This document shows positions 1 to 9,124 of a stretch of DNA of 64,000 bases, piece by piece. This DNA comes from DATARH01 sp963773625. GTDB lineage: Bacteria; Pseudomonadota; Alphaproteobacteria; ATCC43930; CGMCC-115725. The notes below the pieces were generated by a model, which made no database searches, had not been told where the DNA came from, and was given only the letters and a program-made list of their open reading frames with translations. Each line of letters begins with the position of its first letter. Position 1 is the stretch's first letter. Where the stretch lies: the NCBI GenBank assembly GCA_963773625.1, contig CAVZCJ010000008.1, forward strand, positions 152,764 through 216,763, written 5' to 3'. A program made the position numbers and the translations under genes.

Positions 1-176
1 AGTTCTTGTCGCAGTCGGTCGCACCATGCAAGTACATCAACTCCACCCGCTTTGCGCAGCCGGGGCAGTGGCCGACCACCGATGGTCAGCATCTGACTAC
101 GACGGGTTACAAGGCATGGGGCCAAGACATCGCCGCCGACGTGGTTCAGCTTAAGGGCCAACTTACTCTGAAGTAA
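1..176 (+). CDS. SGNH hydrolase-like protein, C-terminal fragment (cut by window start)
   Basis: An open frame enters from the left edge (first full codon at base 3) and ends at TAA 174-176. Its tail reads DGQHLTTTGYKAWGQDI, which has the Asp-x-x-His arrangement of the last SGNH/GDSL esterase block. The same tail with a few changes closes the next gene, so the two are probably tandem paralogues. Known family role: SGNH proteins of polysaccharide acetylation clusters (WssF-like) move or remove acetyl groups in the periplasm. The function here is inferred from the neighbours. Only about 57 residues are visible. Confidence 0.6.
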   Translation, partial: FLSQSVAPCKYINSTRFAQPGQWPTTDGQHLTTTGYKAWGQDIAADVVQLKGQLTLK

Positions 177-264
177 TGGCGGTCATTCGCGGATGTCATG
201 TCGCATGGTGGGAGCTTCTCTCCCCGTGATTCTTAGGCACTCCAGGGGCAGATCGACCGGCACG

Positions 265-279
265 TTAACCATGGATTAG
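265..279. promoter_or_regulatory. CtrA-like box upstream of the SGNH/acetylation genes
   Basis: The bases read TTAA, seven bases, TTAG. This is one mismatch from the full alphaproteobacterial CtrA consensus TTAA-N7-TTAA, and the left part also reads TTAACCAT. It lies about 85 bp before the preferred start of the next gene, in the 189-bp gap between the two SGNH genes. Assignment is by pattern only, and such a short motif can occur by chance. Confidence 0.25.
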
Positions 280-365
280 CGCCGGGCGGCTTACTTTACC
301 GCTCCTGGGGAATGCGATACCTCATTGCGCTCGGCACGTCGGAGCGGCGAGGAGATTTCTCGATT

Positions 366-1026
366 ATGAACGCGGTTTTGGCGGGGCTAGCGATCTTGGT
401 CATCGGCGACAGCCACATGGTCACCCGCGACTATCTAATTACGACATTGCACAACGATCTGATGGCGCAAGGCGCGACGGTCTACACCTATGGCATGTGC
501 GGCGCCAATGCCGGCGACTGGGTCTACCCGACCACCGTGTCGTGCGGCCGCGCCGTGCGCCTCGACAAAGGCGAGACGATGATCGACCGTCGGCCCAGCA
601 TCCCGACCTGGACGATCGACGCGCTGATCAACGAACACCACCCCAATCTGGTCGTCATCGAGATGGGCGATACGATGGCCGGATACGGCCAGGCGGCCTT
701 TCCGCAGGGCTGGATTTATCAGCAGGTGCACGCGCTGACCGGCCGCATCGCGGCGAAGAACATTCCGTGCGTTTGGGTCGGGCCGCCCTGGGGCAGCGAA
801 GGCTCGACGTATCACAAGACATTTGCGCGGGTGAAGGAGATGTCCGAGTTCCTGGCAACCGCGGTGGCGCCGTGCAAGTTCGTCGAACTCGACCCAGTTC
901 TCGAAGCCCGGCGATTGGCCGACGATCGATGGCCAGCATTTGACCTCTTCGGGCTACCGAGCTTGGGGCCAGGACATTACGGCGCAACTCGATCAGATAG
1001 CGCCGCAACTCGTCCACCGGCCGTGA
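366..1026 (+). CDS. SGNH hydrolase/acyltransferase of the polysaccharide acetylation cluster (one frame break)
   Basis: A GDSH block follows a hydrophobic N terminus (VLAGLAILVIGDSH), there is a central MGDTMAGYG block, and the last block DGQHLTSSGYRAWGQDI carries the Asp/His pair. The last block is in a different frame from the start: the frame changes at about 902-910, just before PGDWPTIDGQH, and the shifted frame stops at TGA 1024-1026. Without that break the frame would run on into the next gene and give a false 468-residue fusion. The ATG at 366 is preferred because GAGGAG lies 12 bases upstream; an in-frame ATG at 312 is the alternative. Its product resembles the preceding truncated gene and the WssF-type proteins that accompany algF/I/J-like genes. 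A periplasmic role in acetylating the polymer is inferred. Confidence 0.65.
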
Positions 1027-1034
1027 GGGCGGTG

Positions 1035-1718
1035 ATGCCACGATCGCTTGCTTGCTTGATTGGGGCGTTGGCGCTCATGGCGCTGGCCAACACGGCTGTT
1101 GGCGCCGACGGCCGGCTCTATCCGAGCGGTCCGCCGAACGGCGTAGCCTACCTGCGCTTCGTCAACCTCACACCGGCGGACGTCACCGTTGTTTCGCCCG
1201 CGGCCAAGATCACGATCCCCAGTGATGACGCCCATCGCGTGGGAGAATTTGACCCGGTAACCCCCGGCGTCGCGCTCACCGGTTCGGTTCAGCTTGGCGA
1301 AGCGACCAAGCCCATCGATGTGACGTTGCAGCAAAACGAGTTCGTGACGGTTGCGGTCACCGGCACGGCGGATGCTCTGCAGGTGATTCTGTTGCGCGAA
1401 ACGCCGTCGGATTTCAACGCGCTCAAATCCTCCCTCGGTCTCTTCAACCTCGATCAGGGCTGCGCCAAAGCGCAACTCCTCGCCGGAGACCAACATCTCG
1501 TCGTCGTCGCCGATGTCGCGCCCGGCGCGATCGGACGGCGAATGGTCAACCCGGTCGATATCGGCCTCGCGGTGTCGTGCGGCGACGCGGCTCAGACGGT
1601 GCCGGTGAAACTTGGCGGCCTGGTTGCGGGGGAGCGCTACAGCGTTTTTGTCGTCGGTAGCGGCCCGGCCCGCCAGGTTGTGGCTCAACGCGACGAGCAG
1701 GCGCCGTTCCGGCCCTGA
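1035..1718 (+). CDS. AlgF-like alginate/cellulose O-acetylation periplasmic protein
   Basis: The 227-residue product starts with a signal peptide (SLACLIGALALMALANTAVGA) followed by the AlgF-like opening RLYPSGPPNGVAYLRFVN. The rest is a two-lobed, beta-rich protein with the late GRRMVNPVDIGLAVSCGD segment typical of AlgF/WssG. AlgF works in the periplasm with AlgI and AlgJ/AlgX to pass acetyl groups to a growing polysaccharide. The start is ATG 1035, 8 bp after the stop of the SGNH gene, and the algI-like gene follows after 36 bp, so these genes are probably cotranscribed. The family assignment is by overall pattern and context, because AlgF has no catalytic motif to check. Confidence 0.72.
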   Translation: MPRSLACLIGALALMALANTAVGADGRLYPSGPPNGVAYLRFVNLTPADVTVVSPAAKITIPSDDAHRVGEFDPVTPGVALTGSVQLGEATKPIDVTLQQNEFVTVAVTGTADALQVILLRETPSDFNALKSSLGLFNLDQGCAKAQLLAGDQHLVVVADVAPGAIGRRMVNPVDIGLAVSCGDAAQTVPVKLGGLVAGERYSVFVVGSGPARQVVAQRDEQAPFRP

Positions 1719-1754
1719 TGGCCGCGCGCTAGAACACGCCCCGGCGGCCTCCAC

Positions 1755-3152
1755 ATGGTCTTTTCCTCGGTCGAATTCCTCGCATTCTTTCTGCCGCTGT
1801 TCTTCATCGCCTATCTGGCGACCCCGAACGGCACGCGAAACCTGACGCTGTGCTTTGGCAGCTGGGTCTTCTATGCGTGGTGGAAGCCGGTCTTCCTGCT
1901 GCTGATCGTGGGCATCACATTTGTCGCCTGGCTGCTCGGACGCGTGATCGCCGACGCCGGCGAACGCCGTCAGCGCCAAGTGCTAGTCGGTGGCATCGTC
2001 GTCATTCTCGGCTGCCTCGCCTGGTTCAAATACGCCAACCTGCTGGTCCGCACTGCCGACGAGGCGCTCGCCGCCCTGCACACCGGTCCCATCCCGTGGA
2101 CCAACGTGATCCTGCCGATCGCGCTGTCGTTCACCGCGCTGCAGGCCGTTTCGTACCTGATCGACGTACGGCGGAGGACGGTCGCGGCGGAACCGAGTTT
2201 CGTCAGCTTCGCCGCCTATCTCGATATGTTCCCGCATCTGATCGCCGGGCCGATCATTCGCTACTCGTGGGTCGACAAGGCGCTGATCGAGCGGCAGCTC
2301 ACCTTCGAGGACATGTCGATTGGCGCGCGCCGTTTCATGATCGGCTTTGCGGCGAAGGTGCTGATCGCCGATACGCTGGCGCCCGTCGTCGAAGCCGCCT
2401 TCGACCTGCCGAGCCCGACCTTTGTCGATGCCTGGATCGGAAACATCTGCTTCGCGTTCCAGATCTTCTTCGACTTCGCCGGGTACAGCGCGATGGCGAT
2501 CGGCCTTGGTCGCATGCTTGGTTTCAAATACCCGGAGAATTTTCGCGACCCGTATCTGGCGGTGACGATCCAGGACTTCTGGCGGCGCTGGCATATCAGC
2601 CTGTCGTCCTGGCTGCGCGACTACCTCTACATCTCATTGGGCGGCAACCGGCACGGCGATGTCCGCACCTATACGAATTTGTTGCTCACCATGGCGATCG
2701 GCGGGTTGTGGCACGGCGCGAGTTGGTCGTTCCTGCTGTGGGGCGTGATCCACGGCGCCGCACTGGCGATCGCCCGATTCTGGAACCAGCGCAAGCTGTG
2801 GTGGCCCGCGGCGCTGTCCTACCCCGCGACCCTGCTGACGGTGCTGTTCGCCTGGACGCCATTCCGTGCCACAAGCTGGGAGGGCACGGTGGCAATGCTC
2901 TCCGGTCAGGTCGGCCTCAACGGCTTCGCGATCGGCGACCAGATGACGCTGGTTATGCGGCCGCTGCTGGTCGTGTGGATGGGGATCGCCGCCGCGGTGG
3001 TGTTTTGGCCGGCGCTGAAGGCGCGCCTCTCCCCGCGGTTCGAGCCCACCGGGGAGTGGTGGGAGGCGCTATGGCCGATCGCGCTTTTTCTCTATGCGAT
3101 CGCGGTGATGATGGGACACCAGACCGTGCCCTTCCTGTATTTTCAATTTTAG
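1755..3152 (+). CDS. MBOAT O-acyltransferase, AlgI/WssH-like
   Basis: The 465-residue polytopic membrane protein has the MBOAT signature: the FQIFFDFAGYSAMAIGLG segment, DFWRRWHISLSSWLRDYLYI, and the catalytic histidine in GGLWHGASWSFLLWG. AlgI-type MBOATs take an acetyl group from a cytoplasmic donor and deliver it across the inner membrane to periplasmic partners. Its neighbours are algF-like (upstream) and algJ-like (10 bp downstream), the standard set of three. The nearby bcsD- and bcsZ-like genes suggest that the acetylated polymer is cellulose rather than alginate. A second MBOAT is encoded at 20096-21460. Confidence 0.88.
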   Translation: MVFSSVEFLAFFLPLFFIAYLATPNGTRNLTLCFGSWVFYAWWKPVFLLLIVGITFVAWLLGRVIADAGERRQRQVLVGGIVVILGCLAWFKYANLLVRTADEALAALHTGPIPWTNVILPIALSFTALQAVSYLIDVRRRTVAAEPSFVSFAAYLDMFPHLIAGPIIRYSWVDKALIERQLTFEDMSIGARRFMIGFAAKVLIADTLAPVVEAAFDLPSPTFVDAWIGNICFAFQIFFDFAGYSAMAIGLGRMLGFKYPENFRDPYLAVTIQDFWRRWHISLSSWLRDYLYISLGGNRHGDVRTYTNLLLTMAIGGLWHGASWSFLLWGVIHGAALAIARFWNQRKLWWPAALSYPATLLTVLFAWTPFRATSWEGTVAMLSGQVGLNGFAIGDQMTLVMRPLLVVWMGIAAAVVFWPALKARLSPRFEPTGEWWEALWPIALFLYAIAVMMGHQTVPFLYFQF

Positions 3153-3162
3153 GGCGAGGCGG

Positions 3163-4329
3163 ATGACGATCCCGGTCGATCCCCTCGCGCCGTTCACGGC
3201 GAGGACGACGCCCTTGCGGATCCGTCCCCTGATGCTGCCAGGAGTCGCGCTCTTAGGGATTCTGGCGATCGGGCTCATCTCCAGTCTATATGCGCTGCTG
3301 TTCAAGCAAAGCGACCTGCCAACGGGGACGGTATCGTGGTCGCATATCTCCGACGGCAACGCGACCGCGGCGATATCGCATTTTCTGCAAAAGGCGAACC
3401 CGCTGGAGGGCCCGCTGGTCACCTTCGACCGGGTTTCGTCATACCTCGTGACGGGCGACCTCGGGGCCCGCGTCAAGCGCGGTTGCGACAATTGGCTATT
3501 CCTGACCGACGAGTTGACCTTGCATGCCAACCGGGCGGCGAACCTGGCGCGGCATGTCGAGATCGTGAAGCGCGTCGCGGCCTATCTGCAATCGCGGCAC
3601 ATCGGTCTTGTGGTCGTCCCCGTCCCCGACAAGTCGCGGGTCGAGGCGGCGGATCTGTGTGGCATCGATCGGCCGGCGGCAATCAGCGGCCGCCTGGCGG
3701 AGTTCTCGACGCAGCTTCAGCAGGCGGGGATCGGCCTCGTCGACATCCTGCGGCCCATGGAGGCGACGGGCGGCGAGGTCTATTACCGCACCGATACGCA
3801 TTGGAACGAGCGCGGAGCCAAGGCCGCCGCGGATGCCATCGCCGCGGCGCTGCGGCAGGCGGGGCTGGCACCGGCGCAAAGAGCCGAGTTCAAGATCACG
3901 ACCGATCCGATGCAAGAGCGGGTTGGCGACCTGATCCGCTTGGCGGGTCTCGACCGCGTCGCCTGGCCGTTTCGCCCGCGCGGCGACGAGGAGGCAGCGA
4001 CGGTCGTGAAGCAATCGGCCGCGGCCAATGTTGGCCTGCTCGACGAGACGCCGCCGCCCGAACTTATCGTCATCGGCACTTCGTTCTCGCGGCGCGCGAA
4101 TTTTGTGCCGTTCCTTTCGCTGGCGCTGACCGCGCCGGTCGACAACCGGGCCGAAGACGGTGGCGGCATCACCAATGCGGCGATCAACTATTTCGCCAAA
4201 CCGGACTTCCTCAAATCGCCGCCGCGCGCGATCGTGTGGGAGATTCCAGAGCGAATGATTGAGGAGGACGTGCTCGATTCCGACGAGGCTTGGTCGAAAT
4301 CGCTCGGCGTTCCACAAACCGCAAAATAG
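3163..4329 (+). CDS. AlgJ/AlgX-like O-acetyltransferase (WssI-like)
   Basis: The 388-residue protein has one N-terminal membrane segment (about residues 24-48) and a periplasmic SGNH-like domain. Visible AlgX/AlgJ family marks are the TDTHWNERG segment, holding the catalytic Asp and His, and VIGTSFSRRANF, holding the candidate nucleophile Ser. This family makes the final transfer of acetyl to the polymer. The gene begins 10 bp after the MBOAT stop and is followed 62 bp later by the bcsD-like gene. The substrate is inferred to be a cellulose-type glucan. Confidence 0.82.
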   Translation: MTIPVDPLAPFTARTTPLRIRPLMLPGVALLGILAIGLISSLYALLFKQSDLPTGTVSWSHISDGNATAAISHFLQKANPLEGPLVTFDRVSSYLVTGDLGARVKRGCDNWLFLTDELTLHANRAANLARHVEIVKRVAAYLQSRHIGLVVVPVPDKSRVEAADLCGIDRPAAISGRLAEFSTQLQQAGIGLVDILRPMEATGGEVYYRTDTHWNERGAKAAADAIAAALRQAGLAPAQRAEFKITTDPMQERVGDLIRLAGLDRVAWPFRPRGDEEAATVVKQSAAANVGLLDETPPPELIVIGTSFSRRANFVPFLSLALTAPVDNRAEDGGGITNAAINYFAKPDFLKSPPRAIVWEIPERMIEEDVLDSDEAWSKSLGVPQTAK

Positions 4330-4391
4330 AACTAGAGTTATGGCTACATCGCGCTTTTTGTTGCGGCGCATGTGCGGAAGGCGAGGAAGAA

Positions 4392-4874
4392 ATGGCGAGT
4401 CCGGCCCTAGATGAAGAAGTGCTCTCTCTCCATTACTACGCCCGACAGCAATGTTCGCGACAATGGGTGCATTTCATGGCCGCGATGTTCTCGGAGTTCG
4501 AGGAGCGCGGGACCTCAACCGAGGCCGATCAGTTTCTCGAGACGATCGGCGCGAAAATGGCGCGGCTCTTACCGCTGCGCCGCTGCGAAAGCCTTGAGGA
4601 GCTCCAAGAAGACATCAACAGCGTGCTCGAGGGGATTGACTGGGGCTGGATGCGTCTGCGGGAAGCGGATGCTTTTATCGAGATTACTCACGGCGCCTAC
4701 CCCTTGGTCCCGCAGGAAGAGAACAGGCGAAGCTGGATGATCCCGATCCTCCAGGGGCTTTATGGCGGCTGGCTCGGCGAGCAGGGCGGCGACCCGTCGC
4801 TCCTGGCGCGGCTTCATGGCAAGCCCGCCGGTAATGGCGGGGCGCTGACCTTCCGTTACGGCCGTCACGACTGA
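4392..4874 (+). CDS. bcsD: BcsD-like cellulose synthase subunit D
   Basis: The 160-residue soluble protein resembles the cellulose synthase D subunit (AxCesD/BcsD). The middle has the ELQEDINSVLEGIDWGW segment, where known BcsD proteins have an ELN..L..IGWG run. The end has PILQGLYGGWLGEQGG, matching the PVLEGLYGRW segment of BcsD. In Komagataeibacter, BcsD forms a periplasmic ring that helps glucan chains exit and crystallise. The ATG at 4392 is preferred over an upstream in-frame start because a GAGGAAG ribosome site lies just before it and this gives the normal family length. The gene lies between the algJ-like gene and the GH8 gene, which supports the reading. The match is from memory of the family and has not been aligned. 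Confidence 0.72.
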   Translation: MASPALDEEVLSLHYYARQQCSRQWVHFMAAMFSEFEERGTSTEADQFLETIGAKMARLLPLRRCESLEELQEDINSVLEGIDWGWMRLREADAFIEITHGAYPLVPQEENRRSWMIPILQGLYGGWLGEQGGDPSLLARLHGKPAGNGGALTFRYGRHD

Positions 4875-4896
4875 GCGAGTCCTCGTCGCGGAACCA

Positions 4897-5940
4897 ATGC
4901 ACGCGTACCGGTACTGGATTGCTGTTGTTGTCCTTGCCTCGCTGCTGATCCCCGAGCCGATTTGGGCGCAATCAGCGTCGCTGGCCGATCAGTGGGCGAC
5001 GTACCGCGACCGCTTCATCGCCGATGACGGCCGCGTGCGCGACACCGCGAATAAGGAAATCAGCCATACCGAGGGTCAAGGCTCGGCCATGCTGTTCGCC
5101 CAGGCCTTCGACGATCGCGCCACCTTCGACCGGGTGTGGCGCTGGACGCAAGACAAGCTCCGCCGGCCCGACAGCGCGCTATTTGCCTGGCGCTGGGACC
5201 CAAACAACAAATCCGATCCGGTCAGCGACCCCAACAATGCCTCGGACGGCGACATCCTTATCGCCTGGGCGCTAAGCCTCGCCGCCAGCCGGTGGCACGA
5301 TCGCGACTATGCCCAGGAGGCGCGGCGGATCCTCGCCGAAATCCGCAGCAAGCTGATCGATCGGGTCGACGGCCAATTGGTGCTGATGCCGGGCGCCGAC
5401 GGCTTCAAGTTCAAGGATGGGTCGGTGATGGTGAACCCGTCCTATTACATCTTTCCGGCGTTTCGCGAGTTTTCCCGGGTCGACCCGTCACCGGTTTGGC
5501 CTCGGCTGCGGCGAGACGGGTTGGCGCTGCTCACGAAAGCGCGCTTCGGTCCATGGGGGCTGACGACCGACTGGGTAACGCTGACCGCCCGCGGCGCGAT
5601 CTCGCCCGCGGCGACCGTGCCGCCGCATTTCGGTTTCGACGCAATCCGCATCCCGCTCTATCTGGTTTGGGGCGGCGCGGCGACGCCGCAGCTTCTCTCC
5701 GCCGAGCGCCGCTACTGGGACGCCTTCGCCGTTGCCGACCGCCCAGTGCCCGCATGGATCGACGTCACCAATGGCAGCGTGGCGCCGTTCCCGGCGCCCG
5801 CCGGTTTCCGGGCGATCATCGACCTCGCGCAGCCAGGGCGCCACCAGGGGCCGCCGCCCGAGATCAGCGACCAGGACGATTACTACTCCGCGAGCCTGAC
5901 CCTGCTTGCCGGACTCGCCCGCCGCGCGACGGGACGCTAG
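4897..5940 (+). CDS. bcsZ: GH8 endo-1,4-beta-glucanase of the BcsZ type
   Basis: The 347-residue secreted enzyme has a clear signal peptide ending at about residue 25 (IWAQ). The catalytic acid of glycoside hydrolase family 8 is seen as Glu59 in HTEGQGSAML, followed by the DDRATFDRVWRWTQDKL segment shared with BcsZ. Further GH8 marks are NPSYYIFPAF and FGFDAIRIPLYL. BcsZ trims glucan chains in the periplasm and is needed for proper cellulose export. The gene begins 22 bp after bcsD, making it the last gene of the plus-strand cluster, and it converges on the beta-propeller gene after 16 bp. Confidence 0.88.
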   Translation: MHAYRYWIAVVVLASLLIPEPIWAQSASLADQWATYRDRFIADDGRVRDTANKEISHTEGQGSAMLFAQAFDDRATFDRVWRWTQDKLRRPDSALFAWRWDPNNKSDPVSDPNNASDGDILIAWALSLAASRWHDRDYAQEARRILAEIRSKLIDRVDGQLVLMPGADGFKFKDGSVMVNPSYYIFPAFREFSRVDPSPVWPRLRRDGLALLTKARFGPWGLTTDWVTLTARGAISPAATVPPHFGFDAIRIPLYLVWGGAATPQLLSAERRYWDAFAVADRPVPAWIDVTNGSVAPFPAPAGFRAIIDLAQPGRHQGPPPEISDQDDYYSASLTLLAGLARRATGR

Positions 5941-5956
5941 CGGGCGAGTTCCGCGG

Positions 5957-7138
5957 TTATTGCGGGCCGGCGCGCATCGAGGCGGGCTGGCCAGGCAGCT
6001 TGAAGCGATGGCCTGTGTCAGTGACTTGAGTGCCAGTGACGCGCAGCGCGGACAGGTCCGAATCCAAGAAATTGCCGACATAGAGATAGCCGCCATCGGC
6101 GCTGAATGCGACGCCTTCGGGCAATGCCCCGACGTTCACATCGCCGACATGGGTCACGTGCTTCCCATCGATGCGCAGCACGCCGACCGTGCCGCTCGGA
6201 TGGTAATACCAGGTGTCCTTCGATCTATTGGAACCGCGCGCTTCGATTGTGACCGCGAGGTTGCCCTTCGGGCTGATGGCCAAGCCTTCCGGCGAGTCGC
6301 CGACCGTGATGTGGTCGATGATGCGGATCGGCTTAGCCTCCAGATCCACAACCGAAACGGTGTCGGCGTTGCCGTCCGAGCTGCCGCCGTTTCCCGTATT
6401 GGCGATCAGGGCAAGCTTGCCGTTGGGCGCAATCGCGACGTTGTAGGGATAGTTATTGGCCGGCAGATCATTCTTCTTGTCGTAGGTGGCCTTGCCGTTG
6501 TCGATGTTGAGCACCGCGACCTTGCTCACTGCCGACTTGACTGCGAGGGCGGTCTTGCCGTCGGGCGTGATCGCCACAGCCGAGACCGCGTCCTTCGGGT
6601 CCCCGACAGTGACGGTATCGGTGACCTTGACGTCCTTGCCGCTGATCGACAGCACCGAGATCGTGCCGTCGTCGCGGTTGCAGACCAGCGCCATCGTGCC
6701 GGCGGCGTTGATCGCCAGGCCCGATGGCTGCTTGCCGAGGTTCAATGTGGCGATGACCGCTGGCGGGTTGGCCTTGAGGTCAACCACGAACAGCCGATCG
6801 TCAGGCTCGGTGCCCCACTTTCCGTCCTTTTCGACCGCCTTGAGCGAATTGGCGACCAGGGCGAGATCGCGGTTTGGGGTAATCGCCAGGTTGGTCGGCG
6901 GCCCGGCGATGGTGTTGTCCATCGGGATCGTCGCGACGATGCGCAAGTCGGCCGGTTTCGACATGTCGATGATCGACAGCGTGTCGTGGCCGGGCGGCTG
7001 CATGATGTTCTTGCCGTTGTCGAGTTTCACTTTCTGATCGTTGCCGACGATCATCAGCTGAGCGTGAGCTGGCGTCTGAAGGCCCAGGAGCATCGTCGCG
7101 GCCACAATCGCGCAGCCGGCAAGGCGCAGTGCGTGCAT
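5957..7138 (-). CDS. Secreted YVTN/lactonase-type beta-propeller protein
   Basis: The 393-residue protein starts with a signal peptide (ALRLAGCAIVAATMLLGLQT, then an AHA-type cleavage site). It is built of repeated units such as LAITPNRDLALVANS, VAITPDGKTALAVKS and VAIAPNGKLALIANTGN, typical of seven-bladed YVTN or lactonase-like propellers. The start at 7138 is chosen because it gives a clean signal peptide and has GGGAGG just upstream. A longer in-frame reading from 7210 has no such support. No catalytic residues could be assigned, so the substrate is unknown. It converges with the GH8 gene but runs on the other strand, so it is not part of that operon. Confidence 0.72.
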   Translation of the reverse strand: MHALRLAGCAIVAATMLLGLQTPAHAQLMIVGNDQKVKLDNGKNIMQPPGHDTLSIIDMSKPADLRIVATIPMDNTIAGPPTNLAITPNRDLALVANSLKAVEKDGKWGTEPDDRLFVVDLKANPPAVIATLNLGKQPSGLAINAAGTMALVCNRDDGTISVLSISGKDVKVTDTVTVGDPKDAVSAVAITPDGKTALAVKSAVSKVAVLNIDNGKATYDKKNDLPANNYPYNVAIAPNGKLALIANTGNGGSSDGNADTVSVVDLEAKPIRIIDHITVGDSPEGLAISPKGNLAVTIEARGSNRSKDTWYYHPSGTVGVLRIDGKHVTHVGDVNVGALPEGVAFSADGGYLYVGNFLDSDLSALRVTGTQVTDTGHRFKLPGQPASMRAGPQ

Positions 7139-7214
7139 GCGTTCCTCCCGATTTTCCGCGCCGTTATCGGCGTCGACAGTGATGCTGGCCCGAACGGTTG
7201 ATCGGGGCAAGCCA

Positions 7215-9111
7215 TCAAAACTTGTCGAAGGCCTCTGCGCTTTTCACGAATGCGTCAGCGTCGCTTTGCAGGAGCAGCCGCTCGGCGACGAGCGTGTCGG
7301 CGGCCGCCTTGATCCGCGCGATGTAGCCGTCGCGGCCGCCGTAACGCTCGGCGAGCGAGGGCCGCGGATCACCCACGGCCTCGCGCTCGGCTTTGGTGCG
7401 GGCGAAGGCGATGAACGAGCCGTCGCGGTCGGCGAGTTCGTCGGGCTGCGCCTTGTAGACGTTCCAGCCGGTATGCGTGCCGAGCGGTACGGCGATCTGG
7501 GGCAAGAGGATGCCGGCAATCTCGTTGCCGTCGCCATCGACCGCGGAGACGAAGGTGGTGTAGGGCGCGGGCAGCGCCGTCTCGGGAGGATCGATCCAAT
7601 CGACCGGCGGCAGCACCGGGTTGTCTCCCGGCGCGACCGCGAAGCCGGGAACACGCGGCGTCTCGACGCGGGCCGCGGGAATAGCGGTGCCGGCGGCGAG
7701 CGATGGCACCCGGCTGAGCGGTGGCTCGGTGCCGTTCGTGACCCATTCTTCCAGCGCTACGAACAGCGCGCGCAACGCCGGGGTCGCGCTGTGCCAATTG
7801 CGCGGGTTGACGCATGGGCCGGGGGCGGGATTGACCCCCGGACGGCCGCCATGTTGCGTCCCGGCGATCAGGTAGACGCGGGCATTGTCCGGCAGCGGGA
7901 GATCGCGGCGCAGGCCGGGATCGGTGTGGATCAGCGACGCGCCTTTTTGCCAATACTCGGTCGAACTGTTGGTCTCGACGATTTTCGGGTCGTTGGGCGA
8001 GCCGGTCAGCAGGCCAGCGATCCGGCCCGACACCGGGTCGGCGGTCTTGGCGGTGCTGAACGGGAACCAGTTCTCCGGATAGAGTCGGTCCTCGTGCTGG
8101 GTCGCGGTGCGGCCCGGCATCGAAAAGCTGTGATTGGCGAAGACCTTGCCGGCGCCGGCGACATGGCTGAACACGCCGTCGAAGACCCTCCGCCCGGCCT
8201 CGTCGCTGTTCATGCCCAGCTCAAGGAAGTGCCGCAGAAACCGTCCGCTCTGCGAGACACCGAAGCCGAGTGCGTGGCGGATGTCGCCGGTGCCGGCGGA
8301 CTCGGCGCCCTGGTGGCGGAGGAACGAGACGAGGTCGCGGACGCTGGCATAGCCGATGCCGACCACCTTCGACCCGGTGGCCTCGTACCACAGCTCGTAA
8401 ATCTTGATCGACGCAAAATTGCGGCCGACCGGGAGCAGGCGGATCGTGCGGTCGTCGAGGAATTCCCATTCGTCGCGCGGGATTTCGCTGCGGCGATCGC
8501 TCTCGCGGTCGCGAACGGTGAGGCGCGCCGAAGGCTGGTCGAGCGAGGCGGCGGGATACGAGAGGCGGCGGATGCTGCCGTCGCCCGCGGCGCGGGTGCC
8601 GAAATGAAACTCGTCGCGGATGCGCCGGACGATCGGCTTGCCGTTTTCGAGCGCCGCCGGGAAATCGGCGCCGAGCCCGTGATTGGCGCGCGGCGCGCCG
8701 GGGTCCCAGCCCGACCACACTAGCGAATAGCCGCGACCGAGGCAGAAGCCGAGCCCGGCATCCTCCTTGGTCTTCGGGTCGTTGGTGCGCGCCGGGTCGT
8801 TGGCCGGGATGTCGTCGAGCAGGTTGAAGATGCGCTTCGAGCCGCGATTGGGCACGTCGTAGACGAGAATGCCGCTACCGCGCGCCGGCTCCTTGGGCCG
8901 CAGCATGTCGAAATCGGTGGCGTATTCGACGAGGCCCTTGCGCGTTGCGCGGCGCCTTGTCGAGATCGACGACGCCGGCGTTGCACGGTGCGGCCGGGTC
9001 GAGCGTCCCGTGGGCCACGCCCTTGATACGGACATAGACGCCTGCCGCGCCGAATTCGTGGCCGTCGGCGAAGTCGAAGGTCTCGGTGACGCGGATTTCG
9101 GTGATCGGCAT
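7215..9111 (-). CDS. Alpha/beta hydrolase domain protein (one frame break)
   Basis: The gene encodes about 630 residues in two frames. The N terminus (MPITEIRVTETFDFADGHEF) is read to about 8945, then the frame shifts and continues with GLVEYATDFDMLRPKEPARG. The shift is explained by one extra base in AACGCGCAAGGG. The nucleophile elbow is seen as GFGVSQSGRFLRHF, and the C-terminal part is rich in PP and W motifs, as in the large secreted or cytosolic ABhydrolase_10 family. No signal peptide is seen. Its substrate is unknown. It lies 13 bp downstream of the DUF924 gene on the same strand. Confidence 0.68.
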
Positions 9112-9124
9112 GGTGATCCTCCGG

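Noticed and set aside
177..311. A small gene or RNA between the two SGNH genes
   Set aside because: No conserved frame, no strong hairpin and no tRNA-like fold were seen by eye. Only the CtrA-like motif stands out.
312..1718. A single 468-residue protein joining an SGNH domain to an AlgF-like domain
   Set aside because: The SGNH tail is found in a different frame with its own stop at 1024-1026, and AlgF has its own ATG and signal peptide at 1035. The fusion is created by one frame break.
5906..7201. A 431-codon frame on the plus strand opposite the beta-propeller gene
   Set aside because: It has no recognisable domain, and the minus strand encodes a signal peptide and regular propeller repeats.
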